Shown: positions 21,775-33,087, counted from the first letter of the stretch. The stretch is DNA of 64,000 bases from Pseudoips prasinana (GCA_951640165.1 OX621234.1:25486549-25550548); one strand, 5' to 3'. The notes: generated from the sequence alone by a model not told the origin. A program made the numbers and translations.

Positions 21775-23055
21775 CAGTCTAATGATGGCTCTAATGTCCT
21801 CTTTTACCAATTATTTCCTACCTAGCGTCACTACAAGCGTGACATTATTAAGCGTAGCTTAAATACTATACAATAGCGAAAATTAGCATGCCAGTATAAA
21901 TCCCACTATTTGTTGTGGCAAAGTGGGCGTGAACAATGAAGGCGGATTCAACCAATACAATATTTTCCATTCAACGATTTGTTTCGACAACAGCAAAAGT
22001 TACTGGTACAAACTAAACATTGTATTTATTTTATTCGTCATCAGCAATTAAACGATGAGGTAGGTGTCAAATATTATTTAACAACCCGTTTAACTAATTT
22101 TTTACTATTTATTCGGTATATTGTTTTGAAAGTTCTTCTTACAAGAGACACAAAGAAACTTATAAAAAGTGTTAGATTCCTAATGAGATCAATCTTCTTT
22201 ATGGAACTAGTCAATCAGTCAAATTCGCCAAAACACTGATGGGCTTATGTATCACAAAAGTTTTCTCTATTGACCATCATCTTATGCAATTTAAATCTAC
22301 ATTTAAATTTTGTGGTAAATGATGTCTTTCATGTTATTTTTTATGTTTCGTGTGTGAACTTAAGTTGTGAAACCGAACAAAGTACGTTCATGGATTCTTC
22401 AAAATGTATTCAGCATCGATTGCCTATTTTAAATGCAATTTAATCGCCTAAGGCCATAAGTGATTGCTGGATTTTCGAATCGAACAATCGCTAAGCCATG
22501 GCAGAGCTCTACTGGGCGGCTTGAACAACTCTAAACTAATCACTACCCATACGATAAAAAAGAAACATAAAAAACTGACAGACAGATCACGTAGAATTTA
22601 CCCTTTGTCAATCCCTTAAAAGGTATATTTCCAATTTACAATCATACTTTAAACGTTTGAAACAAATTTTAATAGTTGATACAGTCAATAGCTTTGAATA
22701 TCTTCCACGAGGAATTCAATATGAAAAGTAGTATGAATAAAGTGCTTTATATAATATACCCTAAGCCACCTTTGAAGACTGAATCACTCGAGATTTAATT
22801 AAACTAGAACATTAATTCTTGATTATATATTTTTATCCAGCACTATGGATTCACTTAACATTAACACTAGATCTTCAGTTGACGGATGTGAACTAAATAG
22901 TGAAAAGTTCTGGAATGATGTCCGCTTATTATCTAATATTCTTACTTTAGATAAATCAATTAATGATCTTTCATTATAAGCACACATTACCAGATTGAAT
23001 AAATTTACATAATTTCTTCAAGTTGACATCCAACGCTATAAATAATAGCAATATT
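21775..23055. other. Gene-free stretch with one repeat piece
   Basis: No supported gene. The 86-codon plus-strand frame at 21,979-22,239 has no recognised domain. At 22,440-22,545 a piece of the SINE C-associated repeat lies inverted ('GGGCGGCTTGAACAACTC', compare 62,925). Confidence 0.5.
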
Positions 23056-23061
23056 ATCCTG

Positions 23062-23262
23062 GGACTTTATTCACACACGGCCAATCCAAGCAGAGCTTGT
23101 ACTATGGAAACGAGATAACTGATAAACTACATTTCTTTTGTAAATATATACTTGCTCAGGCTTAGGACAAACAGACATGTTCATGTACACAAATATCTCT
23201 CCTGTGAATCGAACCTACGGCAACCACGCCAATGAACTTCAACATTTCCCAATAGATGTCTT
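23062..23262 (-). repeat. tRNA-derived SINE, family B
   Basis: Reverse complement of the 16.1-kb copy: 'AGCTTGTACTATGGAAACG...' reads on + as 'GCAGAGCTTGTACTATGGAA', then 'GGCTTAGGACAAACAGACAT' and a decayed B-box 'GTGAATCGAACCTACGG'. Confidence 0.8.
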
Positions 23263-23264
23263 AG

Positions 23265-24360
23265 AATTGATATATCCTTCATTGATTGTATAGCAACATC
23301 AATATTCACCCAAACTAGTGCGTCGATGTAATAAAACATAGTTTGTGAATTTCATGTCATCAGTGGTATTACTACCAAATCCTTTTAGCACAATGCATTC
23401 AAATAATTAGTGCGGTCTGTTAGATTGTTATAAGCATTTATGCACACTCGCATTTGCAATCTCTCTATTTTACTCGTAGAAAGGCAAGGGCGAAATTCAT
23501 GGAATTTATCGATCACATAGTAATGATTTTGGACAGCTCATAAGCTCGGTTTTGTTATATGTAATAAATATGTTGCTTATCGAACAGAAAATTCAAATTT
23601 CATTCAACAACTAGATAATAAAGCAATTAAGCTGAACTATTCAGCAATATATACAATTTGTATTTTAAATAATGCATATGAATCCTATAAAATAGTAGAT
23701 ATTAAAGTAAATTTGTACTCGACTACTTATACGGGACTACTACGGTCCCTCCACACCCACCACTGCAACCCCAGTAAGCCAGAAGCAACATGGCACACAA
23801 AATGACTCTGAACAGCAAGGCTCAGGAATATCCCATATGTCAATATGGAACTTGCCTGAGCCTCAGTAGTCATACTTATAGATAGATGGATACGCAGTAC
23901 TGTATCCATGTTTAAAAGAACAAGATTCAAAATAAATTTAGATATTCTTTTTTATTAGAACATTTCCTAAACACAAGATTAGAGACTTTTCTCTGAAAGA
24001 ACGTACCTGATTTTGAACAGTAGTATCATTGTGAAGTACGTACGAGAGGACGCTTAAAATAGGCTCATATCTCAAAGATACCGACAACTAGATACATAGT
24101 GCGATGTTAGGGTAAATTGTTAATAATGAAGTTAGGCTGCTCTGTGTAAGATCCTTCTTTATTGCTGCCTGACTGAACTGATCTGATGATGGCTATGTTC
24201 CTGGATCTCCATGATCGATTTTCTATCGTGTAACCATCTCAATTTTCTTAATTCCTAAATAGTTTAGTTTTGAGATAACTCTGTAATAGAAATATCCAAA
24301 AACTGATCTCAAAGACTGTACCAGAAGGCCTTAGCTTAATTTTAAAGAAAAGTTAAACAA
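23265..24360. other. Gene-free stretch
   Basis: AT-rich, with a GC-richer string at 23,735-23,830 covered by a 67-codon minus-strand frame that I do not recognise. No supported feature. Confidence 0.5.
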
Positions 24361-24364
24361 TTTT

Positions 24365-24475
24365 TTTATGCAAAATGGGATTGTGCTTGACCACGATCTC
24401 ACCTGATGGTAAGTGAAGATGTGGTCGAAGGTGGACCGCGCATAACCTTCTATAGTACCTACATGCCCGTAGAAG
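24365..24475 (-). repeat. Dispersed repeat E
   Basis: 'TGACCACGATCTCACCTGAT' and 'GGTAAGTGAAGATGTGGTC' are typical of a short dispersed lepidopteran repeat, remembered and not searched. The 81-codon frame through it (24,353-24,598) is incidental. Confidence 0.5.
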
Positions 24476-24759
24476 AAGTTTATTATAGACGGATACTATT
24501 TTTAAAAAACAAATGTATTCTTTGATATTTCCACGTAACTCTCCTGGAAAAAACATTCTACGAAGATCTGATAATATAATTATCGTGTTGCCCTGCATAA
24601 GGTATGCACAAGTATGGTATGCGATATGTACAAGGCATCATTATATAATTTTTTTTATCACGTAATAACAGACAAATTGGCCTAATATATTTAACAAAGC
24701 ATTTAGTTAACTAGAGCTCCGATATTAACTAATTATCGATAGGTTGGTCTATTAAACAA

Positions 24760-24975
24760 AATCAAAACAACGTGAAGTGGACGCTTTGACAATAGATGCG
24801 TTTGTTAATTATCTGCATCACCCCCTTCAAACTTTCTCCCCTTGCTGCCCGAGTTTGTCAAACAAATGCACCTGATTAGCTCCGCTTTGTACGCTCGCTC
24901 TCGTCACTCGGTCCACAGTGATTTGAGAACAGTTTTATCGTAACCCCACCACCCCTAGGAGGTCAACTATGAGTA
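24760..24975. other. GC-richer unique patch, possible regulatory DNA
   Basis: Pyrimidine-rich, CpG-containing stretch ('CACTCGGTCCACAGTGATTT', 'CTCGCTCTCGTCACTCGG') with a paired GTTTGTCAAACAAA motif, between AT-rich flanks. No frame, no repeat match here. Confidence 0.35.
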
Positions 24976-25186
24976 AGTGTCATGCTGTGATAAAAATTTG
25001 AGTCGATGCTGATTGAGTTTAAGCTAATAAAATTATTATGTATGTGATCCATCCAATTTAAAAAAATCCTTATAACGAGTGAACGAAGGTTCGGTTATTA
25101 AGACGGATAAAGTTGTAATCAAAGGTCTGCTTGGTAAATATTGTTTGTGAAGGGTTTTGATGATTTACATAAAAATGTTGGACATC

Positions 25187-25525
25187 TCATAGTTCTGTCA
25201 TCATATAGTTATGTGTGTAGTCGTGCCCGAAGTCTTGCATTTCAAAGATCAGAGATAGGTGGAGGTGGTATGTATTTACATGTTTCAATCCAAAGCCAAT
25301 TGTAATGATTGAATGATCAAACAAGCGTCCAAACGATTTTTTGTCTCTGCCATTCACCATCCAAGCCATTTGATAGTAAAGCCGGTCAATTACACCACTT
25401 CTCACGTATTCGCCAATCCGGACGTGGAGATCACCACTTACCTGGAGCAAGTCATGACTATTAGAGACTCTCGCAAGACTACACACCAACCGATTTATCG
25501 TACTCGCGGGATGAAATTACCACAG
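25187..25525 (-). CDS. Uncharacterised coding-like frame, ~113 codons
   Basis: The minus-strand frame is open from about 25,525 to the stop at 25,187. It includes 'RVSNSHDLLQVSGDLHVRIG' and 'YYQMAWMVNGRDKKSFGRLF', which read like ordinary protein and not low-complexity AT translation. I do not recognise a family. Inside it, CAG followed by GTAAGTGG (junction 25,442/25,441, minus strand) is a strong splice-donor consensus. Upstream on the minus strand the DNA is GC-rich ('GGTCGCGGCGCGGTCGC'). It could be a transposon or satellite-like gene fragment, an exon, or part of a repeat. The 81-codon frame on the plus strand over the same DNA is less likely. Confidence 0.3.
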
Positions 25526-25574
25526 CGACCGCGCCGCGACCACCAGCCTCCTCCATAACCCCTTGTTTGCATTT

Positions 25575-26070
25575 GTATAAATAAATAAATAAATAAAAAA
25601 GGTTTTTATTCACGTAGACTTCAAAAAAGCGCTTGTAAATAGTCAGAACATGTTTGTAGTATTATAGTTGTATACATTATTATTTCTAGTAACATAGATA
25701 TTAGGTACACATGTATTGATAGTATTAAAACATTAATAAAATTTATTTTATAAGAGCAATGATATTTAGCTAGCTCGAATCAAGTAATTGTCAAGAGATT
25801 ATGTATAAGTTTAATTATCTAGTTTAAGTCTAATTATCTAGTTTAAGTCTAATATTTGTGATACATATTGGCAATGGTTCTGTCTATATTAAGGTGATAT
25901 TATTATGACGGACCTTGTGTTAATAACGACGGTCGCGCTTTAATGCTACCACCGGATCCAATGCGCCCCAACTGAGAAGACCCAGCGAAACAAACTCAGC
26001 GGGTGTCTCTACTACCGGTTTCAACACGGCCCAGTTGAGACGCTCCGGCGAAACATACTCAATGGGGCAT
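25575..26070 (-). repeat. Dispersed repeat R2, longest copy
   Basis: Begins with AAATAAATAAATAAATAAAA then 'GGTTTTTATTCACGTAGACT' (minus sense: an AATAAA signal and tail). 'TAATTATCTAGTTTAAGTC' is tandemly doubled near 25,818-25,855. The right part has 'GGATCCAATGCGCCCCAACT', with two similar stretches 'GAGAAGACCCAGCGAAACAA' and 'GAGACGCTCCGGCGAAACAT' about 65 bp apart. It lies immediately 3' of the Jockey LINE but is separate from it. Confidence 0.7.
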
Positions 26071-26144
26071 ATACACGAGATTTGGTCCACTTACTGTAAT
26101 TATTTAGCAGGCAAACACAATATATGCTCGATCGGTTGTCTGTT

Positions 26145-27557
26145 TATTTATTTATTTTAGGTTTAATTTATTAGAAAGAGAAAATAAAAACGTCAAAATA
26201 AAAGTAACATTAATCATTTTGAGACACAACCAACAGTTCTGAAATTCGTAGAATATTTAAAAAATAGATAGTTTTATTACAGATAGTTCATGTAACATAA
26301 AAGATTACTCATGTCTATATGGCTATAAGATCTCCAGCGGACTATGTGCAGGTAGATGCCGACCGCCAAATGTCTTTATCGTCAATGTAATCCTTAGTAG
26401 TGTAGTAACCCTTAGCCATAAGTTCATGTTTAATGTGTGACTTAAACTTATTATCAGGTAGTTTAGTTATATGAATAGGGAGCTTGTTATAAAACCTAGT
26501 ACAATTTCCCATGAATGACTTTTTTGTTTTGCTAACTCTAAAGGCTGGTATAGCTAGTTTGTCCTTATTTCTTGTATTGACATTGTGCAAGTCACTCCGT
26601 TTTTTATATTTATCTAAATTTTTCCGCACAAACATTATATTCTGATATATGTATTCAGATGGAACAGTAAGTATATTTACCTCTTTAAAAACGCTTCGTA
26701 GAGACTCGCGACTGCCTAGATTATAAATAGCTCGGACTGCTCTTTTTTGTAATACGAAAATAGCACTTATGTCAGCTGCTGAGCTCCACAGCAGAATACC
26801 ATAGGACATAATGCTATGGAAATAAGCAAAATATACTAGTCTAGCAGTTGGTTCGTCTGACAATTGTCTGATTTTCCAAACTGCAAATGAAGCTGAACTT
26901 AATTTGGCAGATAATTTTTCAATATGAGGACCCCATTGTAATTTTGAGTCCAGTGTTATTCCCAAAAATACGGTCGAAGGAACTAAATCTAAAACTTCCT
27001 CGTTAAGTGCAACCGTTGGTTTAATATGAGTCACATTCGGCAATGAGAATTTGATGCATTTGGTCTTTCCTGCATTCAAAAGAAGATTATTTGCCGAAAA
27101 CCAATTTGATATGAGGCTGAGAGTTTTATTAGGTTCTATAAGATCCTTATCTTTCCTACTCACTTTAAATATGAGTGACGTATCATCAGCAAATAGAATG
27201 ATGTCTGATACTTTCTCTACTAGATATGGGAGATCATTTATATAAACTAGAAATAAAAATGGACCCAAAATCGATCCTTGGGGCACCCCCATTTTGACAG
27301 AATGTCGTGTTGAATTTACCCCGTCTATTGAAACCAGTTGTTCTCGACCTGATAAATAGGACATTACAAGATCAAGAGATGTGCCAGAAATTCCATAGTA
27401 TTTTAGTTTCACAATGAGCGTATGGTGGTCTACGCAATCGAAAGCCTTAGAGAGATCGCAGAAAACTCCCAGCGCATCCTGCGACCCCTCCCAAGCCTCC
27501 AATATAGACTTCATTAGTGTACACCCCGCATATATCAATGAAAAACTCTCCGATCCT
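26145..27557 (-). mobile_element. Jockey-type LINE, 5'-truncated
   Basis: The element runs from the point where protein similarity starts (about 27,557, a stop in the frame) to an A/T-rich tail at about 26,145-26,165, which on the minus strand reads AAATAAATAAATAAACAG. It includes the reverse transcriptase frame described separately and about 200 bp of 3' untranslated sequence. The endonuclease and gag-like ORF1 are missing, as expected for a 5'-truncated insertion. The truncation point is an estimate. Confidence 0.8.
26342..27538 (-). CDS. Jockey-clade reverse transcriptase, partial, frame intact
   Basis: Non-LTR retrotransposon reverse transcriptase, which copies element RNA at a nicked target site. 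In the 398-codon frame the palm motifs are in order: FCDLSKAFD at residues 26-34 (motif A, catalytic Asp28), GVPQGSILGP at 84-93 (motif B) and FADD at 116-119 (motif C, two catalytic Asp). Then comes a thumb/C-terminal part with 'FLGITLDSKLQWGPHIEKLS' and the usual basic tail ending in a natural stop. The first codon is TTG, not a real start: similarity continues a few residues upstream and then stops, so the N-terminal fingers and the endonuclease are missing. No frameshift or stop for 1.2 kb suggests a fairly young insertion. Not able to move by itself. Confidence 0.9.
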   Translation of the reverse strand: MIYAGCTLMKSILEAWEGSQDALGVFCDLSKAFDCVDHHTLIVKLKYYGISGTSLDLVMSYLSGREQLVSIDGVNSTRHSVKMGVPQGSILGPFLFLVYINDLPYLVEKVSDIILFADDTSLIFKVSRKDKDLIEPNKTLSLISNWFSANNLLLNAGKTKCIKFSLPNVTHIKPTVALNEEVLDLVPSTVFLGITLDSKLQWGPHIEKLSAKLSSASFAVWKIRQLSDEPTARLVYFAYFHSIMSYGILLWSSAADISAIFVLQKRAVRAIYNLGSRESLRSVFKEVNILTVPSEYIYQNIMFVRKNLDKYKKRSDLHNVNTRNKDKLAIPAFRVSKTKKSFMGNCTRFYNKLPIHITKLPDNKFKSHIKHELMAKGYYTTKDYIDDKDIWRSASTCT

Positions 27558-27559
27558 CA

Positions 27560-28116
27560 ATCGGACAAGGGTACCGCGTCATTGCGTATTAATATAGAGC
27601 CACAGTTCCATGAAAGGTCTATAAATATAATAATGACTCTCTCAAAAATCACCCCGTCGCATCGGTAACCGATGACAGTCGAGGTTCGAACTCGAAAGTG
27701 GATGCCCTAGGCGTACTTTGTAGTTATTGATTTGCTAAACGAATCCTAAGAATAGCACGGTTAGAAAAACTGGCAGGTTATATAAATTTGTGCCTTTTAA
27801 TATACTTATATAATTGCAATTATCAATGTTATAAACTGTTGTAATCTTAAACTATACAAATTGGTATTACCTATTAGGTTTTGCTTTTTCTAGATTAAAA
27901 CTGTTGGTACTAGAAGTCAAGATTAGAGAATAACATCTTATATAGACTAGCTGTGCTTGTAACCATATCTTTGTCTCAAGAATACAAATTGTCTTATAAC
28001 GTGACCCAATCTATATTCAATAGGTGTGCCAAATTACAATTAAACATTTCCACTAGATTCAGCTTAGAGTTTAAACGTACATACAATACATTATATACTT
28101 TGTTTTAGATTATTAT
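27560..28116. other. Gene-free flank of the Jockey LINE
   Basis: A B-box-like 'GAGGTTCGAACTCGAAA' at about 27,680 hints at a further SINE remnant, but no matching A-box or family copy was found. The remainder is AT-rich. The 84-codon plus-strand frame at 27,414-27,668 is antisense to the LINE. Confidence 0.4.
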
Positions 28117-28134
28117 TTAGGAGTTAATATATAA

Positions 28135-28318
28135 TCTGTTGCTGTGTGGTGAGGGCATAGAATACCTACCAGAGAACGGGCAGCAGCGTTTTTCTGTGAA
28201 CTATGACCATCAAACTGCGATCGCCAACCCGTCTGCCAAGCGTGGCGATAATGGCATATCCCCCATTCATTGGGGTGGGTTTTTTCTAGCAGTGTACGTA
28301 CTTTGGCTGACATATAAT
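28135..28318 (+). mobile_element. Mini-RTE (copy 2)
   Basis: Plus sense. RTE 5' leader text ('CAGAGAACGGGCAGCAGCG', 'CTGCGATCGCCAACCCGTCT', 'GCCAAGCGTGGCGATAATGG') runs into 'GGCATATCCCCCATTCATTG' and then the RTE 3' end 'TCTAGCAGTGTACGTACTTT' with 'GGCTGACATATAATC'. No coding region between them. Confidence 0.8.
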
Positions 28319-28492
28319 CTGTAGCATATTTATCTAACTGTCCACCCAAAAAAGATCCATAGAATCATGAATAGGAGTCGTCAAAATAAGTACACATTTG
28401 ATCCAAAACATAATAGAGTTACTAAAAGGACAACAATAACCACAACAAAAATCACCTTGACTGCTTATTTATTATTAGGAGTTAATATATAA

Positions 28493-28676
28493 TCTGTTGC
28501 TGTGTGGTGAGGGCATAGAATACCTACCAGAGAACGGGCAGCAGCGTTTTTCTGTGAACTATGACCATCAAACTGCGATCGCCAACCCGTCTGCCAAGCG
28601 TGGCGATAATGGCATATCCCCCATTCATTGGGGTGGGTTTTTTCTAGCAGTGTACGTACTTTGGCTGACATATAAT
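28493..28676 (+). mobile_element. Mini-RTE (copy 3, duplicate of copy 2)
   Basis: Identical to copy 2, carried along by the 358-bp tandem duplication and so not an independent insertion. Confidence 0.8.
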
Positions 28677-31496
28677 CTGTAGCATATTTATCTAACTGTC
28701 CACCCAAAAAAGATCCATAGAATCATGAATAGGAGTCGTCAAAATAAGTACACATTTGATCCAAAACATAATAGAGTTACTAAAAGGACAACAATAACCA
28801 CAACAAAAATCACCTTGACTGCGTATTACAGCGTTTTGATTGGATTATATATATCCGATAGCTACTTACGACTATCGACATCTATTGTCTGGATTAAAGC
28901 CCGTGTGCAGGTGCGCGAGTTTCATCCGACTTGCTCCTAATTCACTTTTAGGCCTCACTTTGGACGCTAGTTCAATGCGAGGCATTCACAGGCATGGGGG
29001 CCAAACATTGATAACGTTGGCTATCGTTATGCTGCGGGTTATTTTAATCTGTTGACAGACCGTGTTTGTCTTTCAATGGACAAGATTTTGTGTGTCGTTC
29101 TATTAGTTAGGAATTTGTACTCGTACGAAGAGAATAGTGCACTCTTAACAACCGGATTCAAAAGTTTCGTTTGTGTAGTATGGCGTATAATTTTTACAAT
29201 ATTTGGTACAACCATCTTATATGTACATATCACATATTTTTTTGAGCTTAACTTTTTGAGTAAACTTCTAATAAAGAAGTATTCAAAAATAAAATAAAAC
29301 ATTGAAAACTTACCGATATTCTAGTTTTAAAAAACTTTATTCCTACGCAGGGTTTTTATTAATTAAGGATTTTACACAATTTAGTGAATATTCTATAATT
29401 TTACTATAGTAAGTACTTAGTTAAGGCTTTAACAATGGCTAATATGATCGCTTTACGCAGTTCTTACCCCATTGTCTCTAGTTTATAAACTTATCTAATA
29501 CGTACAGATCAAAATAGAGTTGATTAGAAACTCAAACAAAATAGTTCAAAACAAAATTAAATTGAAGAAAATTTTCAAGTAAATAATATATAATGCGATC
29601 CACGTCATCGACGCATGGTATTGCTAATGTTAATGGTCCGCTATAATAAACTCGATATTTGGTACCGTAAATATATATAAATACTCGTGGATTACGACTA
29701 ATATCGACTCAGTTCTCCAATGCTATTATTACTTTATGGACTGTACTTGACGCAATATAGGATTACAGTTTTGACATTAAGACGCCTATTTTGAAAGAAA
29801 GAAAGAAAATAAATATGTTTATCCGTAAACAAGCACAGATAATAATAATATATAGGTACACATAAAGAAGTTCTTAATTGCTATCTGTGAGAGTCCGAAT
29901 TATATATAAGTATATAAGTCCGAATATTTCCGTTTAAGTTTTACTAATAAATGGATTCCACAAATTGATATTGAGATTTTGCAGATGCCTGGCGGAATAA
30001 AAAGAAATTCAATAAGGAAGGACTATACTTACAGTCAACGTTTTATGGTTATAAAAACAAACTTATGGATTGCCACACGTCTATTATTCACTAGAATACG
30101 CGCCAGTAATGAAGTGCCATTATCGACGGCAAATCCTTGACATGGTTAAGATTTACTTTTTCTATTATATGTCGACCTTTCTAATGCATTCAAGTTAAGA
30201 TATAATCCCTAACGTCGCGTAATTAATATTTTGTGGTTCAATATTTCAATACGCCTTCTCAGGTCTAAGGATTGTAAAAATAATTCGCCAATTAACCTAT
30301 CCTTAAAATGTTGAACCTTTAATTGTACAGTGTCCCTAGCTTATAAACAGTAATATTTTTTAATAATAGTTTATATAAAGTCCTAAGTGCCGAATCCAAA
30401 ATATAACTACGACCTCGCGCGTAGTAGTTTGTAGTAAACTACGAATCTACGCGTGTAGCAACTTCGTAGCTCGTAGATGGTTCAATCATGACCTTCCGTG
30501 TACAACCAGACTTCGTTAAGTAACGTTCACGTTACATGATTGACGTAATATTCACGTCGTGTACCATATTGGTGTAGTCTTGTCATATTGAAGGGACGTG
30601 TGTTTCAGACGCTCTTCATTTCAGTTATAGAAGATCAATTAATGACTCGTGTAAAAGGCGGTTTGATATGAATAGGCGACTATTTTCATACAAATTTTGT
30701 TGCGTGGTAGTGAATTATAATAATTTCTGTTATTAATTTATTTATGATATAGCGCAACGTTTATTTCTTTTTCTGCTTAATTAGTTAGTTGCTATATTTA
30801 TTTTCTTTACGTAAGACATACCAATGCTCTCCAGTAATAAAATAAACAACCGTAACTACTTTTTGGAACAGACCGCACGGACGGACTAATTCAAAATATT
30901 TTGTTGCTTTAATTACTGTTTTTAAACTGTGTTTATGTAATACATTGTAGGCTTGACAAGTACAAGTGTATGTAAATACCCAAGTGCTGAATAAATTTCA
31001 TTATTTCATTTCATTTCATTATTTCCGAATGTCGTCACATCATGGATCATTACCTTCTATCTATGATAAGTCAGTATTGATTTAGCTATCATATACTATT
31101 GACGTATCTCACTGTATCTGTACATTATTTAAGGTCAGCTCTCTGATTCATTCGGCTTAACCTATATAACATTTCACGTCGTAACTGTAGCACATCTGTT
31201 CATTGAAAAAAAACCAAAAGGTTGCTAAGACTTCCATTGTTATGACAAGAACTAACTTCCAAAATGAACATGAACATTAATGCTTTTAGATGAACTGATT
31301 CACTAATTGCTCCATATCTGCAAAGGAATTATATTTAACTAGAACATTGCTTCATAACAGTTTGACTAGTACCTTAATTGAATCAATAATATAAGGGTTG
31401 TGGCTTACAAATTATCACTAGGTCCTCAACATTAGACCAGTTTTATAAAAATGTTGATTTATCCGATCATACGATTAATGACTGTTATGTAATATT

Positions 31497-31545
31497 ATTA
31501 ACTTGATAGATATTGTCTTAGCCATTACTAAGACAATATTACTCA
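31497..31545. repeat. Hairpin, ~25-bp arms with few mismatches
   Basis: The left arm ATTAACTTGATAG.. ends in ATATTGTCTTAG. The right arm begins CTAAGACAATAT and ends ..TCAAGTTAAT. The loop is six bases (CCATTA). Mismatches sit at one internal site, giving a bulged stem. It resembles a foldback element or a small-RNA precursor. No conservation data. Confidence 0.7.
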
Positions 31546-31944
31546 AGTTAATAGTGTTTATAATTAAGATGGTGATCTTAGTAGGACTTTAGTAAACAGA
31601 TGGGATTATATATTTATTTGGCGATATAACTATGTTAATCCTATTTTCGGGTTCACTACGGAATTGCTACTATAGGAACCCTTGACATCAGACTCTTTAC
31701 CGTCCACCGCCTGTGCTGTCGGTTTATCTCGAGCTCGATTTGAATGAATTCATTAATAATGCTGCAACTATACTATCGCAATTTTAAATATAATTACTTA
31801 TTCAAGTGATAAATGAAACAAACGTCTGCATTTGTAAAATCCAAAACAGGTTTTTATATCATCATCCTCTTCTAACAACGAATTTTAAAACGTGAGTTGA
31901 TACATCTAAATGGTAATATTTTGATAGTAATCTACATAGTTCAA

Positions 31945-32030
31945 AAAAGATACGGAACTTGAGAGTTCCGTATCGCCTACTGAGAGGCGAATGTGACTCG
32001 CATTTAGGCGGATTTTCTTTTTTGGTAACC
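31945..32030. repeat. Dispersed repeat F, palindromic derivative
   Basis: GATACGGAACT and AGTTCCGTATC form 11-bp arms around TGAG, followed by GCCTACTGAGAGGC. 'GAATGTGACTCGCATTTAGG' resembles the end of repeat F ('GAGTCCGACTTACACTTGG' at 45,390). Probably an internally deleted copy that brought two ends together. Confidence 0.5.
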
Positions 32031-32579
32031 AGATATTAATTACGCAATCATCGATTATTATCTCATAATGTGAATAAACAATTACAAAGGATGTGGGGGT
32101 GTCTCCTAAGCTATACTGAGCTACACGGATCAACCCTTGTTTTAATCATATATGTATTCATGATTTTAGATGCGTCAGCTACTACGAAAGGCTGATACGA
32201 ATATGCACTTCCCATGAAACACAGGTTTCCTTCGACTCCTGATACTAAAAGTGGGTTTACCTTTAAAGCATGCTTTATGTCTGTGTATGCGATATCGTAG
32301 GTCCTTAATTATCGGTATAATATTAGTTATGTGAAACAAAATCGATATAGCCGTTTCAAATGTTACTGCCCTCCTGTGATGACAGGTTTTAACTATGTAT
32401 ATTTCTCCTAAAACAAGTCGGCTCCTTATTTTTGCTTACTAACTCCTATATCTTACGTATTTGACACGGCACTGAGATAAAAATATGTAGTGCGCTTTGA
32501 CTATAAGCATCTCAGTGGACATATTGTATATACAGAATCGCTGTGCCAAACATCCTGCGCAGAATCTATTGCCAACGGC

Positions 32580-32630
32580 ATAACTCAAGCGAAAGAATAG
32601 AGAGTGTACCTATGTTTGTGCACACACTTC
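32580..32630 (+). repeat. SINE family A, short fragment
   Basis: 'GAATAGAGAGTGTACCTATG' followed by 'TTTGTGCACACACTT' matches the centre of the family A SINE (reverse complement of 2470-2515). Head and tail are not recognisable. Confidence 0.55.
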
Positions 32631-33087
32631 ACAACTATACAGGTAGTCGGGCTACAGAGCCAGTAATGGCTAGAACTTGGCTAGAACAATGGATGACATT
32701 AGGCTGATGATGCAATATTACGGAATGCTAAGGAAAGAAAATAAAAAATGTCCGCCAGTAATTTGTCCGATCATTTTATTATCATAGATTTAAATGGCGG
32801 GTAAATAATTATATATTTTATTATATACATTAATAATAGCTACTATTGAAAACACGCAACTTTTATAAGATAATGTTATTTTTGTTACTAACTCGTAATG
32901 TGATTGTGAATTAAACAGTTCTTTTTATTATTCTTATCGCATCTTAATTGCACGTAAATAAAATAAGCTTAGATATATAGATAGACGCGGATATTAAGAA
33001 AAAGGAAAATCCATTATAATATGCAAGGCCTTACAATTGTTAAGTTGCTTTCAAAACTGTGTGTATTTATGATCCAACACCTTATCA

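Larger units (their letters stand above)
28117..28822. repeat. Perfect tandem duplication, 348-bp units, 358-bp period
   Basis: Units 28,117-28,464 and 28,475-28,822 appear identical on reading base by base, separated by ten bases TTATTTATTA. They start 'TTAGGAGTTAATATATAATC' and end 'AAATCACCTTGACTGC'. Each contains one mini-RTE copy followed by about 150 bp of other sequence. The matching 61- and 78/80-codon frames in both units are duplicates of non-coding DNA. Confidence 0.95.
28823..33080. other. Long gene-free stretch with minor repeats
   Basis: No supported gene. It includes overlapping 81/87-codon frames on both strands at 29,039-29,302 with no domain, a (GAAA)n run at about 29,793-29,808, a CTACG/CGTAG-rich imperfect hairpin at about 30,418-30,485, an (ATTTC)n run at about 30,998-31,022, and the hairpin and repeat pieces listed separately. 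Confidence 0.55.

Noticed and set aside
27051..27668. Plus-strand frames over the Jockey LINE
   Set aside because: Antisense shadows of the reverse transcriptase frame and its flank.
28113..28707. Duplicate 61- and 78/80-codon frames on both strands, looking like a small gene pair
   Set aside because: They fall on the mini-RTE leader and 3' end inside a tandem duplication. Identity of the proteins only reflects identity of the DNA.
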